A DNA stretch of 64,000 nt from Syngnathus acus (Eukaryota > Chordata > Actinopteri > Syngnathiformes > Syngnathidae): positions 9,638,884-9,702,883 of the forward strand of contig NC_051087.1 of assembly GCF_901709675.1 (NCBI RefSeq), read 5' to 3'. Shown here piece by piece: positions 24,401-36,140 of the stretch (position 1 is the stretch's first letter; each line of letters opens with the position of its first letter). The notes beneath the pieces are model-generated. The model did no database searches. It had not been told where the DNA came from and saw nothing but the letters and a program-made list of their open reading frames with translations. The translations under genes were made by a program, and so were the position numbers.

Positions 24401-27400
24401 TCCCGTGTAGTGTGTGGAAGAAATTTTGGGCTATCTCAAGTCCTGCTTCACACGAGAACCTACCATGGCTACAGTTTGTGTTCAGCAGGTTAGTACTAAG
24501 TGTAGGTATGCTTGTTTGTTTTTGATTTTGTGTGGAAGTCTTCATATGGTCGCGCAACTGAGCAGTGTGTCGCCACCAAAGACTCCACATAGAATAAGGC
24601 TGGATCCTGCCGACAGGGCCTGTAAAGGCGTTGGCTTCCCTGTGCGATGGTTCCATACATTCTATGATTTATTATGTAATGAGAGAATCGGAATGTTGTA
24701 TTCTTACAATTACTTTGAAATCAAAAACTCCATTAAATTCTGCCCGAACAAATCCATTCGATTCCTTATTGTATGTAATCTGTTCTCCTTTAGTTGTTAA
24801 AGACACTGTTTGGAACAAACTTGGCCTCCCAGTATGAGGGTGTCCTGAGCGGACCCAGCCGTGCCCAGGGCAAGGTGCTCCGCCTTGGCTCGTCGAGCCT
24901 GAGGCCGGGCCTGTACCACTACTGCTTCATGGCACCTTATACACACTTCACACAGGCTCTGGCTGATGCCAGTCTCCGTAACATGGTGCAGGCTGAGCAA
25001 GAGCAGGATACCTCTGGGTGGGTTTGATGTATACAGACCAGATGCAAGAAAATAATTAATTTGTCTGTGGACTAAATGTGTCGCATCAAGAATGCATAGT
25101 ACATTTGCTGCTTCTTTGTTCACTTGCAGATGGTTTGATGTGATGCAGAAAGCGTCAAACCAGCTGAGGTCCAACATTGCAAATGCAACACGCCACAGAA
25201 GTGACAAGGTATCAGTTTATTTTCATCTTGCCAGGAATGTTTGAGCAAAAAAATTTACATAATCAACATTTTCAAAGAGATACTTCTTTTAAATTAATTA
25301 TTATTTTTTAATTTTTTTAATATGCTGCTGTTCTGAAATTGTTTTCCCAGAATACCATCCACAACCACATCCGTCTCTTTGAACCACTTGTGATAAAAGC
25401 TTTGAAGCAGTACACAACCAGCACCTCCGTGGCACTACAGAGACAAGTTCTGGACCTTCTGGCCCAACTTGTGCAGCTCAGAGTGAACTACTGCCTTCTT
25501 GATTCTGATCAGGTTGAACACATGAACTGTTTGATGTGCATCCATCGTCGTCATTATTTCACAATGTCTTTATTTTTTTCTATTGTAGGTGTTCATAGGG
25601 TTTGTCCTGAAACAGTTTGAATATATTGAAGTGGGACAGTTTAGGTAAGTTTGTCAGAGTATAACAAACAAATGTCATCATTCAATTTTGATGTATAGCA
25701 CAGTTCATTTTAATGTATGCCAAAACATATATGTTTTTTTAATCAACAAAGCTCTTTAACTAAATGGATTTCGATTGTTTCTTTTAGAGATTCAGAAGCA
25801 GTCATACCCAACATCTTTTTCTTCCTGGTGCTGCTGTCTTATGAACGTTACCATTCCAAGCAGATCATCAGTATCCCCAAAATCATCCAACTGTGTGACG
25901 GCATCATGGCCAGCGGTAGGAAAGCTGTCACGCATGGTAAGAGTTGCACGCATAGTTCACTTAAAAGGCAATGAAAACACATCTGGGACAAGTAATCGTG
26001 ATGCATGTTTTTCGTTTTTCTCTGAAGCTATCCCTGCCTTGCAGCCAATAGTTCATGACCTCTTTGTCTTGAGGGGCTCCAACAAGGCAGATGCAGGCAA
26101 AGAGTTGGATACGCAGAAAGAAGTGGTGGTTTCTATGCTGCTCAGACTTGTTCAGTACCACCAGGTAAATGGTTTGCATCAAGGCAACAGACATATTCTC
26201 AAACTACCCAGACTAGTCCTGTTTTTTTTTTTTCATTTCTCATGTAGGTTTTGGAGATGTTCATCCTGGTTCTGCAGCAGTGTCACAAAGAAAATGAGGA
26301 CAAGTGGAAGAGGTTGTCCCGACAGATTGCAGATGTCATCCTTCCTATGATTGCGAAGCAGCAGGTAAAACTTGGATGACACAAAGAATGCTTTGGAATG
26401 GAGACTGCAGCATGTTATTAGTCAAATCTTTAGTGCATAAGTATTGGGACACATATACATTTTGGTCCCATTTTCTCAACTGTGTGGTGTCTTTGAATAG
26501 ATGCATTTGGATTCTCCTGAGGCTTTGGGCGTTTTGAACACCCTTTTTGAGAGCGTCGCACCTTCCTCTCTTAGGCCTGTGGATATGCTGCTCAAGAGCA
26601 TGTTTGTCGTCCCGGCTACCATGGTGAGAAATCACAATTTGACCAGTACTTTTCAGTTCATGTCTTTAATCCATACACCTTTCCTTCAGGCATCAGTGAC
26701 TACAGTCCAACTTTGGGTCTCTGGTATCTTGGCAGTGCTCAGGGTACTTGTGTCTCAGTCAACTGAGGACATTGTGTTATCGCGAGTGCACGAGCTCTCA
26801 CTTTCCCCGCATCTTCTTTCCTGCGACACGATCCGTCGCCTCTGTCAACAAAGCACCTCTCCAAGTGCCCCTCCCACTTTGGATTCATTAGCGAGTCAAG
26901 AACTTAGCGGTGATTCACCTAAAGCACTGCCTGAGGAAACGTTTGCCAGGTTTGTGTTAAAATACGCTCATGGCAATTTTTATAGCCCCTGTTGAAATAT
27001 GAATAACTTTTTGTTGTCAAATTACTTTGATATGGACTAAGGTAATGTATGCATAATTACAGTGTTGGCAGCTGCAATTATATTTTAAAATTGAAAATGT
27101 GGATGCAGTCGTATTTTGCTTTCACTTGTCTACTTTCAGTTTTATTTTGCTTTTGTCTTTGCCTTAGATTCTTGCTCCAAATGGTTGGGGTGCTGCTGGA
27201 TGAAATTTCCTGCAAACAAATTAAAGTGGACATTACAGAGCAGCAACACACTTTCTATTGCCAGCAGCTGGGTACACTGCTCATGTGTTTAATACACATT
27301 TTCAAAAGTGGTAAGCGTGGATCAGTTTTAAAACCGTTAGGATGATGATCCGCGTCTTCTAACATTGGCTTCCCCTCCCTCCCCATTCAGGTATGTTTCG

Positions 27401-30400
27401 TAGGATCACAGCTGCAGCTGGCCTCCTCCTCAAAGACGAGGGTGCAAGTAGCCAGAATGATTCGGAAGCTAGCCTTTACTACCATTTAGAGAACCTGAAC
27501 GCCATGGTGCAGGGTTTGATCACCACCCACCCATCCCTGGTGCTGCTCTGGTGCCAAGTCCTCCTCCTCGTCAACTACACAAACTACTCCTGGTGGGCTG
27601 CAGTTCACCAAACACCAAGGTAAGAACTATCTGCATCATTAGGAAATATTTTAAGTTGGAGAGTTTTGTTTTTAATAACAAATGCCTGCGGTATGGAATA
27701 AACAATGTGGTCTGGGATAGAGAAATCATTTTTGTACATTTTGCATGTTTTTTTCTGCTGGCCTTTCTATCAGGAGACACAGCAGATCATGTACGAAACT
27801 GCTCAGCCCTCACTCCTCAGGAGAAGGTGATGAGGAGAATCCTGTGTCCATGTTTGCCATGATCAACAGAGAGATTGTTCGCAGGGGAGCCCTCATCCTT
27901 TTCTGTGATTATGTGGTGAGCCTGTTTGATTACAACCGAAATTTTACACAGCACTTTGTCACAATGTTTACCACAATATATTTGTTCCCCCATTATGTTA
28001 ACAACTGTGGGTTGTTGTTTTTTTTCAGTGTCAAAACCTCCATGACTCAGAGCACCTAACTTGGCTGATAGTTAACCATGTGAGTGACCTCATCAGCCTT
28101 TCCCATGAGCCACCCGTTCAGGATTTCATCAGTGCTGTGCACCGAAATTCAGCTGCCAGCGGTCTCTTCATCCAAGCTATTCAGTCACGCTGTGACAACC
28201 TGACCAATGTAAGCACGTTGATCTGAGCTTCTTCTTGCACAATATATTCGGGCTGCATGTTATTACTGTGTTTGTGATGCAATAGTCAGCGTTTCAGCCT
28301 TATAGTGACCATTTTAAAAATCTTTCCCCTGCTCCTTTCTGTGCAGCCTACCATGCTAAAGAAGACTTTGCAGTGTTTAGAAGGCATTCACCTGAGCCAA
28401 TCTGGCTCCCTGTTGATGTTGTATGTGGACAAGCTACTGAGCACACCTTTTAGGGTTTTGGCTCGTATGGTGGACACGTTGGCATGTCGCAGGGTGGAGA
28501 TGCTGTTGGCAGAAACGTTACAGGTTTGTTGTGTGTTTTTTTATTTTTTTAAACTAGATTTTTGTGGCAAACTGAATGTATCTATTGCCTGCAAGTTATT
28601 TTGTAGTTTAAAATAAACCACTTATCTACCCTTCAGAACAGTATAGCCCAGCTGCCTGTGGAGGAACTGGACAGAATCCAGGAATACCTCCAGATCAGTA
28701 GCCTGGCTCAGAGGTAATGTTCTTTTGCAGTAGGGCATGGGTAGGCAATTCTGGTCCTCGAGGGCCGGTGTCGTGCATGTTTTCTTTTGCAACATACCTT
28801 TGTTGACCTCTTAAGGTGTTTCAATGTTTAGTGTAGGAAAATTAAAAAAAACACAACTAGGTGAGTACAGCAAATAGCTGGGGATAGGTTTCACTCCAAA
28901 AACTGTGGATCTGTGAGCAACACAATTTCAAAAAGCTCCTTTTGTGTCCCCATCACAGGCATCAGAGGTTTTACTCCCTGCTGGACAGGTTTCGAGCCAC
29001 TGTTGCTAAAACTAGTAGCCCGGCGCCTCCAGTGACATCTCACCCCTTAGATGGCCGGCCACCCCCTGCCCCTGAACTGGTCAATGCAGATAAGGTGTGG
29101 AATATGAATCAATTTTCTTTTATATGAACTTAAAAAAAACACTCATTGTCGGTGGAAAACAGTTTGTTTATGCATTTTGCTATTTGCTAGGAGTGGTATG
29201 TGACCCTGGTGAAGTCTCAGTGTTTTCTCCGTGGAGATGTGTCTCTGTTGGAGACAACTGAACTCCTTACCAAGCTACCTGCCCCTGAGCTTCTCAGCAT
29301 TATGAGAAGTGACGTAAGTAGCATGTACACCAGCCAGATATTCTCTTTTCGGCATAGTTTCATTGTTTCTATTGCTATTTTTGCTTGTGAGTATTCAAAA
29401 CAGACTTTCCCACTGTTCAATGACAGACGTTCAACCTGAGTCTGCTGTGTCCTTGCCTGAGCATGGGTGTTCAGCGGCTAACACGAGGGCAGGGCCCGCT
29501 CTTGCTGGAGACGGCGTTGCAGGTGACCTTGGAGCAAGTTGCTGGGATTACACAGTCTCTTCCTACCCCACACCGGTCCTTTTTACCAACTTCTGAGCCA
29601 CAGTCTTACTGGACCCAACTAGCTGATGTGTACGGTAAGACTGTTGACTGACGTGCGCAAAGACCTGTTTTGGAAAGGTTGACTACCTTTGATGCAGTAT
29701 TTTTAATGATTGTCACATCTTGCTCTCCTTTCAGATGAGCCAGGTTTTTACCGCAAGGTTTTAGCCCTCTGTAGAGCTCTCTCCCAGTACCTCCTCTGTG
29801 TAAACCAGCTACCATCCTCATTACGCATTCTCTCTGACAAAGAAGACCTCATAACTACTTTCACCTGCACCGCCGCTGAGGTGAAATCTGCATCCAGTTT
29901 GTCAACTTTTGCCTTGGTTTCAGCACTGATTTCTTTTCCATGACCCAGGTTATAGTCTGGCGACTGCTCCAGGATCAGCTCCCTCTGAGTGTGGACTTGC
30001 AGTGGGCTTTGGCTTGTCTGTGCCTGGCCCTGCAGCAGACTTGCATCTGGAACAAATTGTCCACCGCAGAGTACACGACACACACGTGTTCCCTCATCTA
30101 CTGCTTACGTCTCATTATGGTCGCCGGTAAGGAGACCTTTGGTATTTTTGTAGATTCCTATTGGCTGATTGCTGTTTTTAAAATGCTTTCTCTTGGTCTT
30201 TGATTTAAGTTGCCGTGAGCCCTGGAGACCAACTTCTGCTCCCAGAGAAGAAGAAAAAGTTAGCCAGAGATGCTGAAGGAGATGAAGTGGATGCCATACA
30301 CACAAAATGTGAGGAGTCAGTTGCGTGAATATATAGCATCAAACAAATCCATAGTATGAGCAACTTTGGATTTGCTCTTCTGAACAAATCTTCAGTCAAG

Positions 30401-33400
30401 CTGCAGGATAATGTGATAATTTTTTTGTTTGCAGATAAGTGTGAGTGGCAAGCTTGTGAGATCATGGCAGAACTGGTGGAAGGCTTGCAGAGCATTCTTT
30501 CATTAGGGCATCACAAAAACAGTGCAATCCCTGCTTTCCTGACTCCAACCTTGCGCAACATTGTGATCAGTATTGCCCGACTGCCACTGGTGAACAGTTT
30601 CACTCGGGTTCCTCCACTGGTCAGTGTTTGATGTTTTTCTCTGTTTGTGCGGTAGAGAAGTTTATGAGGGTGATACAAGCCTTTGTCAAAACTCTTTAGG
30701 TTTGGAAACTAGGCTGGTCCCCACAGCCTGGGGGGGAGTTTGGTACAGCATTGCCTGAGATTCCTGTAGACTTTCTGCAGGAGAAGGATGTTTTCAGAGA
30801 GTTCCTGTACCGCATAAACATTCTTGGTTTGTAAAAATGAGGATTGGCATTTTATTACACCGTGTAGACCCCTTCAATACTGACACTGTGATTATACTGT
30901 AAATGTTTTGACTGTCACAGGCTGGAGTAGCAGGACTCAGTTTGAGGAGACTTGGGCCACTTTGCTGGGCGTGCTGGTCACCCAGCCAATCACAATGGAC
31001 CAGGAGGAGGACACACAGCAAGAGGTGCTAATGTTAACCAATATTACAATTCAATGTGGCGCAGAAAGGTATTCATCCTTTAAAGTTGAATTCCTTGCTC
31101 TAACATGTATCTTTATATGCCAATGGATCGTCAGCTGTGTTTTTTGTATTTAATTGAATTTTTAATTTAGATGTACAAAGTTGCTGAAAAAGAATCCCTC
31201 TACTCTGATTGGTGTTGTAGGAAGATTTAGAGCGTACGCAGTTGAATGTGTTGGCAGTGCAAGCCATCACCAGCCTGGTGCTGGGTGCCATGATGCTGCC
31301 CACTGCTGGCAACCCTGCCGTCAGCTGTCTCGAACAGCAGCCTCGCAATAAGAGCCTCAAGGCCCTGGAGACACGGTACATTTGACTTTTTCTCTTTCCA
31401 GTATTGCTGAATACATACATTTCTTTCTTTGGTTTAATTGAGTGAGTCTGCTCCCAGGTTTGGAAGGAAACTGGCAGTGATCCGGGGTGAGGTTGAGAGA
31501 GAAATACAAGCACTTGTGTCCAAGAGAGACAACGTTCACACACACCATTCCTACCATGCCTGGGACCCTGTGCCCTCTTTGTCTGCAGCCTCAGCAGGTA
31601 GCCAGCAATACTGCATGCCGGTGAAAGGTACGCCTTCCTTTTTTCAGCGTATTAAAAATAATTTCCTGTAATTCTCTTTCAGCAGGGATGCTAATCAGTC
31701 ATGAAAAGTTGCTACTGCAGATCAACACAGAGCGTGAGATGGGAAACATGGACTATAAATTGGGACAGGTACAGGCCTCTGTATTTCAATCTAGTTATGA
31801 GCCTTTTTTGGTAGATTTTAAGTCTTCTTTTGTTTCTCACGTCTCTGCAGGTGTCCATTCATTCGGTGTGGTTAGGAAATAATATCACCCCATTGCGGGA
31901 GGAAGAATGGGGTGAAGATGAGGAGGATGAAGCAGATACACCAGCGCCCACCTCCCCACCTGTATCGCCAATTAACTCTCGGTATTATGAATACTTTTAG
32001 ATACATGCAGACTTCATCGGTTAGTCTTTTTACATTGAAACCATGCAGAGTTGTGTTCGGCACATGTTGAGCTCATCAACGTCACGTGGTTGCCATGAGA
32101 AAAGGGCATGCCAACGAAATCTGGACCTTGTTGACAAAAACAACATTGACCCACCACTGCTGCGTGTTCTTTCAGAAAACATCGTGCAGGGGTGGACATT
32201 CACTCATGTTCCCAGTTTCTCCTGGAGCTCTACAGCCAGTGGCTTATCCCAAGCTCTGCAAGTAACCGGAAAACACCAACCATCCTCGTCAGTGAAGTGG
32301 TCCGATCGGTGAGCCACAGTGCGCACACTTCAACGTGATCATAATCCCATTGTCTATCCGATAACTTGATTATTGCCATCTACTCTCCTCTCACTGTTTT
32401 CCGCAGCTGCTGGCAGTGTCAGACCTGTTTACCGAGAGGAACCAGTTTGACATGATGTTCTCCACCCTTATGGAGCTGCAGAAGCTTCACCCACCAGAGG
32501 ATGAGATCCTTAATCAATACTTGGTGCCTGCTATATGCAAGGCAGCTGCAGTGTTGGGCATGGTGAGCACACCAAGTTATTTTAGCATCACTCTGATTAG
32601 TTCTAAACATTGGGTACAAAAAACCCGTTTAAAAAAAAAACTAAACACATTGTTTCAGGACAAAGCGATTGCCGAACCAGTGTGTCGCTTGTTAGAGACA
32701 ACCCTCCGCAGCACACACCTTCCCAGCCGCATGGGTGCTCTTCACGGGGTGCTCTATGTCCTGGAGTGTGACCTTCTTGACGATACGGCAAAGCAGCTGA
32801 TTCCAACCATCTCAGAGTACCTGCTGTCCAACCTAAGGGCTATTGCTCAGTTAGTGTTACACGTAACATGTTCAGTGTGACTCAAGAGAACACAACATGC
32901 AACCTATTGCTCCTCTATATTTTACAGCTGTGTGAACCTGCACAACCAACAGCATGTCCTAGTGATATGTGCTGTGGCCTTCTACATGATGGAGAACTAC
33001 CCTCTTGATGTAGGATCTGAGTTTATGGCTGCAGTTATCCAGGTAAATCTCATTACATGCTATTTAAATTGTGAAGATAAGTCTTGTATAATCCATGCTA
33101 TAATTAACTTTTACCACTTTGCCACGTAGCTCTCAAGATTATGGTCCCTAATAATGTTCCAGATGATTGCATTGAGATAACATTAGTTGTGATGTTCCAC
33201 TGAATAAATGTATTTTTACCCGAGGCGTTCACCAAAAAGCCATTGTAGATCAGCAATGCTTTGCGATGTAACTTTTATTTCTGTTCTCTTTCAACCTTTG
33301 ACTGCATTTTTGCTTCAGGTGTGCGGTGTGATGGTGTCAGCCAGCGAGGACTCCACCCCCTCAGTAATCTATCACTGTGTGCTCCGGGGTCTGGAGCGCC

Positions 33401-36140
33401 TCTTGCTGTCTGAGCAGCTGTCTCGTGTGGATGGTGAGGCACTGGTCAAGCTGAGCGTCGACAGAGTGAACATGCCGTCACCTCACAGAGCCATGGCTGC
33501 CCTGGGCCTCATGCTCACCTGCATGTACACTGGTAAGCATGGCGTGATCGCTGGATATTAATTAACTATAGATCGATTGCCCAATTCTGATGTAGTACCT
33601 TGTTTGTTTGTTTTACCCTCTTAAGCCGTAGTTACGTATACCCATCAAGTGACTCATCCAATATTCACTGAACATGAAACAACCTGCATGCGCAAACACT
33701 CAAATTGTATGCCAATAACTACACAAGCGTCAACACTGCTCAGCAACAACATGACTGTAGACAATGAAAAATAATAGTCTGGTTGCCCTTTTTATGGCGC
33801 AATGATGGCCTGTGACACATTTCCAAACACTTAGAAGCCAAGCCAAAGTATCTAAATTGTCTCTTGAACCCCGCAGTGTGTATATCTCATACAAAGTAAC
33901 ACAAACTGTACACTTTTCACTACTCTCCTCCATTGAGTTCTAGTTTTGCATATACAGTTACTAAAGCCTGCAAAACTAAAAAGAAACAACTTAGACTTGT
34001 CTTCTTGCACGCAGGTTGTCTTCTTGTTCTGGGAGTTTCACTTCAACCTATTCAGTCCCTCTTGTAAATGTTGATAAAGCCTTAGGCCTACAAATTTTTG
34101 TATGACTTCCTCCCATTAGCAATTGTTGCATGACCGACGGCTCAAGCTATTTGTACTATTAAAGCTCCCGCTTGCTTTCCTGCATGCAATATGTGGCCCC
34201 AAAAAGGGAGCTTTTGTTGTAGCCTATCTCTAACCCCTACCCCTTCCACCCACTAACTGCCAATACTATTTAGATGTTGTTGCCCCCCCTGCACTGACTA
34301 GCCATGTAACACATTGCTGCAAATAGTTGACGAGGAGATAACTATGTAACGACAGTGTATTCAGCTCACAATGGGCTAATGTAGAATGCATTGTTCTCAC
34401 AATCCTTGAAGCAGCATCTGCTTAGAATCTTTGGAAAAGAAATTGAATGCACCTCTCAGAATTTGTCACCATTTTGTCTTTTTGGTCTCAAATAACTTCA
34501 CATTTAAAAAATTCCATGTCCGTACTCTAACCTTTCCCTTACTGGTTTAACTGCTGCCACCCTCCCTGTCGTCCTCTCAGCGGTGCTTGCGTCCCGTTCA
34601 GAAGTCTCAGGGGTTAGAGGTCAGGTTGACTCTGGCTCTGCTGTAGCGGATGTGGTGGGGGTCACGGCGGGTCATGTTGGTTTCTCCTCAGGCAAGGAGA
34701 AAGCCAGCCCCGCCAGTCGCCCCGCACACTCGGACCCTCAGGCCCCAGACAGCGAGTCGATCATTGTTGCCATGGAGAGGGTCTCTGTGCTCTTTGACAG
34801 GTAGACACATTTATTACAGATGAATCTTTTCATAAGATTCATGAAGTAGACACAATATTTGGGCCATATGATGGGCTCCATCTGGCCATAGATTTGACCC
34901 TTTGATCTCCTGGATTTTGTCTTTAACAGGCAAACATGCATTTATTTGATTTCTGCTTATCATCGTGGATTTTCCTGTTTGCAGGATCCGTAAAGGTTTG
35001 CCCAGTGAGGCTCGGGTAGTGTCAAGGATTCTTCCACAGTTCCTAGATGATTTTTTTCCACCTCAAGATGTCATGAACAAGGTCATTGGAGAGTTCCTGT
35101 CCAACCAGCAACCCTATCCGCAATTCATGGCCACAGTTGTTTACAAGGTTGGTAAGAAGGAACACTGAACACTTCTCCCAATCAATCTGTATTTGAGCCA
35201 AACTGGAGGGAGAATAGCTCTTATCTTCCTTGAAAGTCTAACTGGCCATTTGTACATTTTCAGGTTTTTCAGACACTCCACGCTACAGGCCAGTCCTCAA
35301 TGGTAAGAGACTGGGTGCTGCTCTCCTTGTCAAACTTCACGCAGAGGACACCGGTGGCCATGGCTATGTGGAGCCTCTCCTGCTTCTTTGTCTCCGCTTC
35401 CACCTCGCAGTGGATCTCGGCCTTGTATCCTTGCAGTCGAGTACCTCGCAATGGCCACGCAAGTTTTACTAGTTAACGCTAACAATCAACCTTAAGGGCA
35501 TTCAGTCAATAAGTGGAAAAACAACACTAGAAAATGCTCAACCAATAATATTTCAAAACTTTGCATGTCGAATTAGTTTAATTAATTGTATTTGTCTTAA
35601 ACTTGTATGTGTACTCGCATACTGTATAAAATAAAAATGGCGTTAGACCAGTGCAGTGCACATTTTGATATCAGACAAAAAGCTCTGTTAACTACATTTC
35701 GGAAAGTATTCATTGATTTTGGAAACGGCGTGGCGTCTTGCCGTGGCATTGCCGCAGCACATGCACAATGAATTGGTTAGTTGACTGCGCTCTGCTGAGT
35801 GCTCACGCTCGGAAATACTTTGCTGTGCACCTATATTTTCAGCACATCTGGGTGTTGTGTATCTTTATGGCCGTTATGTCTATGTATCAAAAGGAACGTG
35901 TTGTCTTTAACCTCCGTCTTTACCAGACTTCCTCACGTCATTAGCAGAATGGGTTCATGTGAAGTGGTTGATGTCAACCTGTTCTGCTTGGTGGCCATAG
36001 ACTTCTATCGGCACCAAATTGACGAGGAGCTGGACCGCAGGGCCTTCCAGTCAGTCTTTGAGACAGTTGCATCGCCTGGAAGTCCTTACTATCAGTTGCT
36101 GGGGTCACTGCAATCGATACATCAGGATACGACTCTTTGA
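15461..36140 (+). CDS. htt: Huntingtin, complete gene, 67 coding exons
   Basis: Huntingtin is a very large HEAT-repeat scaffold, mostly cytoplasmic, that works with HAP40 and links to vesicle transport, autophagy and mitosis. The start at 15461 gives [17 protein letters not shown], one residue off the human N17, so the start is certain. I placed all 67 exons; each joins in frame to the next and aligns with the human protein from end to end, finishing at HQDTTL and TGA (36138-36140). Exon lengths total 9,471 nt, which predicts 3,156 residues against about 3,144 in human. The gene spans 20.7 kb against roughly 170 kb in human. Introns are GT-AG except after exon 19, which has a GC donor. Two in-frame options exist, at exon 56 (10 codons) and exon 64 (37 codons). 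Exon coordinates are in the following block entries. Confidence 0.98.
18688..20675 (+). CDS. htt: htt exons 10-15: disordered caspase/calpain region
   Basis: Exons: 18688-18732, 19192-19269, 19489-19892, 20161-20281, 20375-20490, 20574-20675. This is the flexible insertion of the N-HEAT solenoid and the least conserved part. Exon 12 (404 nt) is longer than in human and includes a six-glycine run. The DSVD caspase-3 site (GDSVDLSTS) is kept, and the exon 12/13 junction gives [11 protein letters not shown], equivalent to the human caspase-6 site IVLD-G at 586; the predicted cut follows Asp548. [19 protein letters not shown] is nearly identical to human. The human DLND site near 552 is not seen. 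Confidence 0.95.
19084..19097 (+). promoter_or_regulatory. CTCF-like motif in htt intron 10
   Basis: CCACCAGAGGGCAG fits the CTCF core CCASYAGRKGGCR. It is a single-site match by eye and occupancy is unknown. Confidence 0.35.
21029..23366 (+). CDS. htt: htt exons 16-25: N-HEAT solenoid
   Basis: Exons: 21029-21166, 21390-21548, 21649-21746, 21854-21993, 22097-22160, 22249-22346, 22474-22620, 22745-22865, 22956-23101, 23185-23366. HEAT motifs are clear, for example [31 protein letters not shown] and [16 protein letters not shown]. Exon 19 ends GATTTTCG and its intron starts GCAAGT; only this GC donor lets the reading continue as DFRLVNFLE. Exons 24-25 carry a serine-rich segment between GWHCG and [16 protein letters not shown] that is longer and richer in Ser/Arg than the human equivalent. 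Confidence 0.95.
23489..26949 (+). CDS. htt: htt exons 26-39: end of N-HEAT with conserved Cdk5 sites
   Basis: Exons: 23489-23712, 23783-23909, 24000-24124, 24196-24306, 24411-24488, 24794-25017, 25130-25208, 25351-25512, 25589-25644, 25788-25936, 26028-26164, 26248-26364, 26501-26623, 26690-26949. Exon 27 keeps [13 protein letters not shown] and VPLSPKK, which hold the Cdk5-phosphorylated serines known in human (1181 and 1201). Exons 31-37 are very highly conserved, for example [18 protein letters not shown] and [17 protein letters not shown]. Exon 39 ends in a variable loop before PEETFARF. Confidence 0.96.
27168..30126 (+). CDS. htt: htt exons 40-50: bridge domain and start of C-HEAT
   Basis: Exons: 27168-27310, 27391-27619, 27774-27915, 28029-28208, 28347-28523, 28637-28713, 28959-29094, 29191-29313, 29427-29634, 29735-29880, 29949-30126. 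The bridge segment holds [32 protein letters not shown] and [19 protein letters not shown], almost the same as human. Exons 46-50 diverge more, with several substitutions in [19 protein letters not shown], but keep length and order. Intron 49 is only 68 nt (29881-29948), among the shortest in the gene. Confidence 0.95.
28735..28925. mobile_element. hAT-like repeat fragment in htt intron 45
   Basis: The stretch begins CATGGGTAGGCAATTCTGG and continues GTCCTCGAGGGCCGGTGTC, a sequence that is common in fish genomes at the end of hAT repeats. GTTTCACTCCAAAAACTG near 28890 also fits that family. No clear right terminus or target duplication was found, so it is probably truncated. Confidence 0.5.
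30210..33532 (+). CDS. htt: htt exons 51-63: C-HEAT
   Basis: Exons: 30210-30308, 30435-30619, 30700-30836, 30921-31024, 31221-31375, 31458-31597 (or to 31627), 31683-31768, 31851-31981, 32176-32308, 32407-32562, 32659-32849, 32928-33042, 33319-33532. Conserved landmarks are [28 protein letters not shown], the acidic [14 protein letters not shown] loop, [29 protein letters not shown] and [14 protein letters not shown]. Exon 56 has two good in-frame donors 30 nt apart, and exon 57 has a tandem CAGCAG acceptor. Confidence 0.95.
34581..34691 (+). CDS. htt: Alternative 5' extension of htt exon 64 (37 codons)
   Basis: An upstream acceptor (CCTGTCGTCCTCTCAG ending at 34580) precedes 111 nt that are open in the htt frame and in the correct phase, reading [12 protein letters not shown] first and ending VGFSSGKEK. 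The pyrimidine tract is at least as good as that of the 34691 acceptor. Human huntingtin has only the short form (MYTGKEK). The insertion falls in a surface loop of C-HEAT. It could be the normal fish form or an alternative exon. Confidence 0.5.
34692..36140 (+). CDS. htt: htt exons 64-67: C-terminal end
   Basis: Exons: 34692-34800 (or 34581-34800), 34985-35147, 35264-35424, 35927-36140. They encode [64 protein letters not shown] and [18 protein letters not shown], all close to human. The C-terminus is [14 protein letters not shown]. The intron before exon 64 is about 1.1 kb (33533-34580), large for this gene, with nothing recognised in it. Confidence 0.96.

Noticed and set aside
25775-26350. 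191-residue open frame on the plus strand
   Set aside because: It crosses htt exons 35-37 in the wrong frame and has no homology; it is a shadow of htt.
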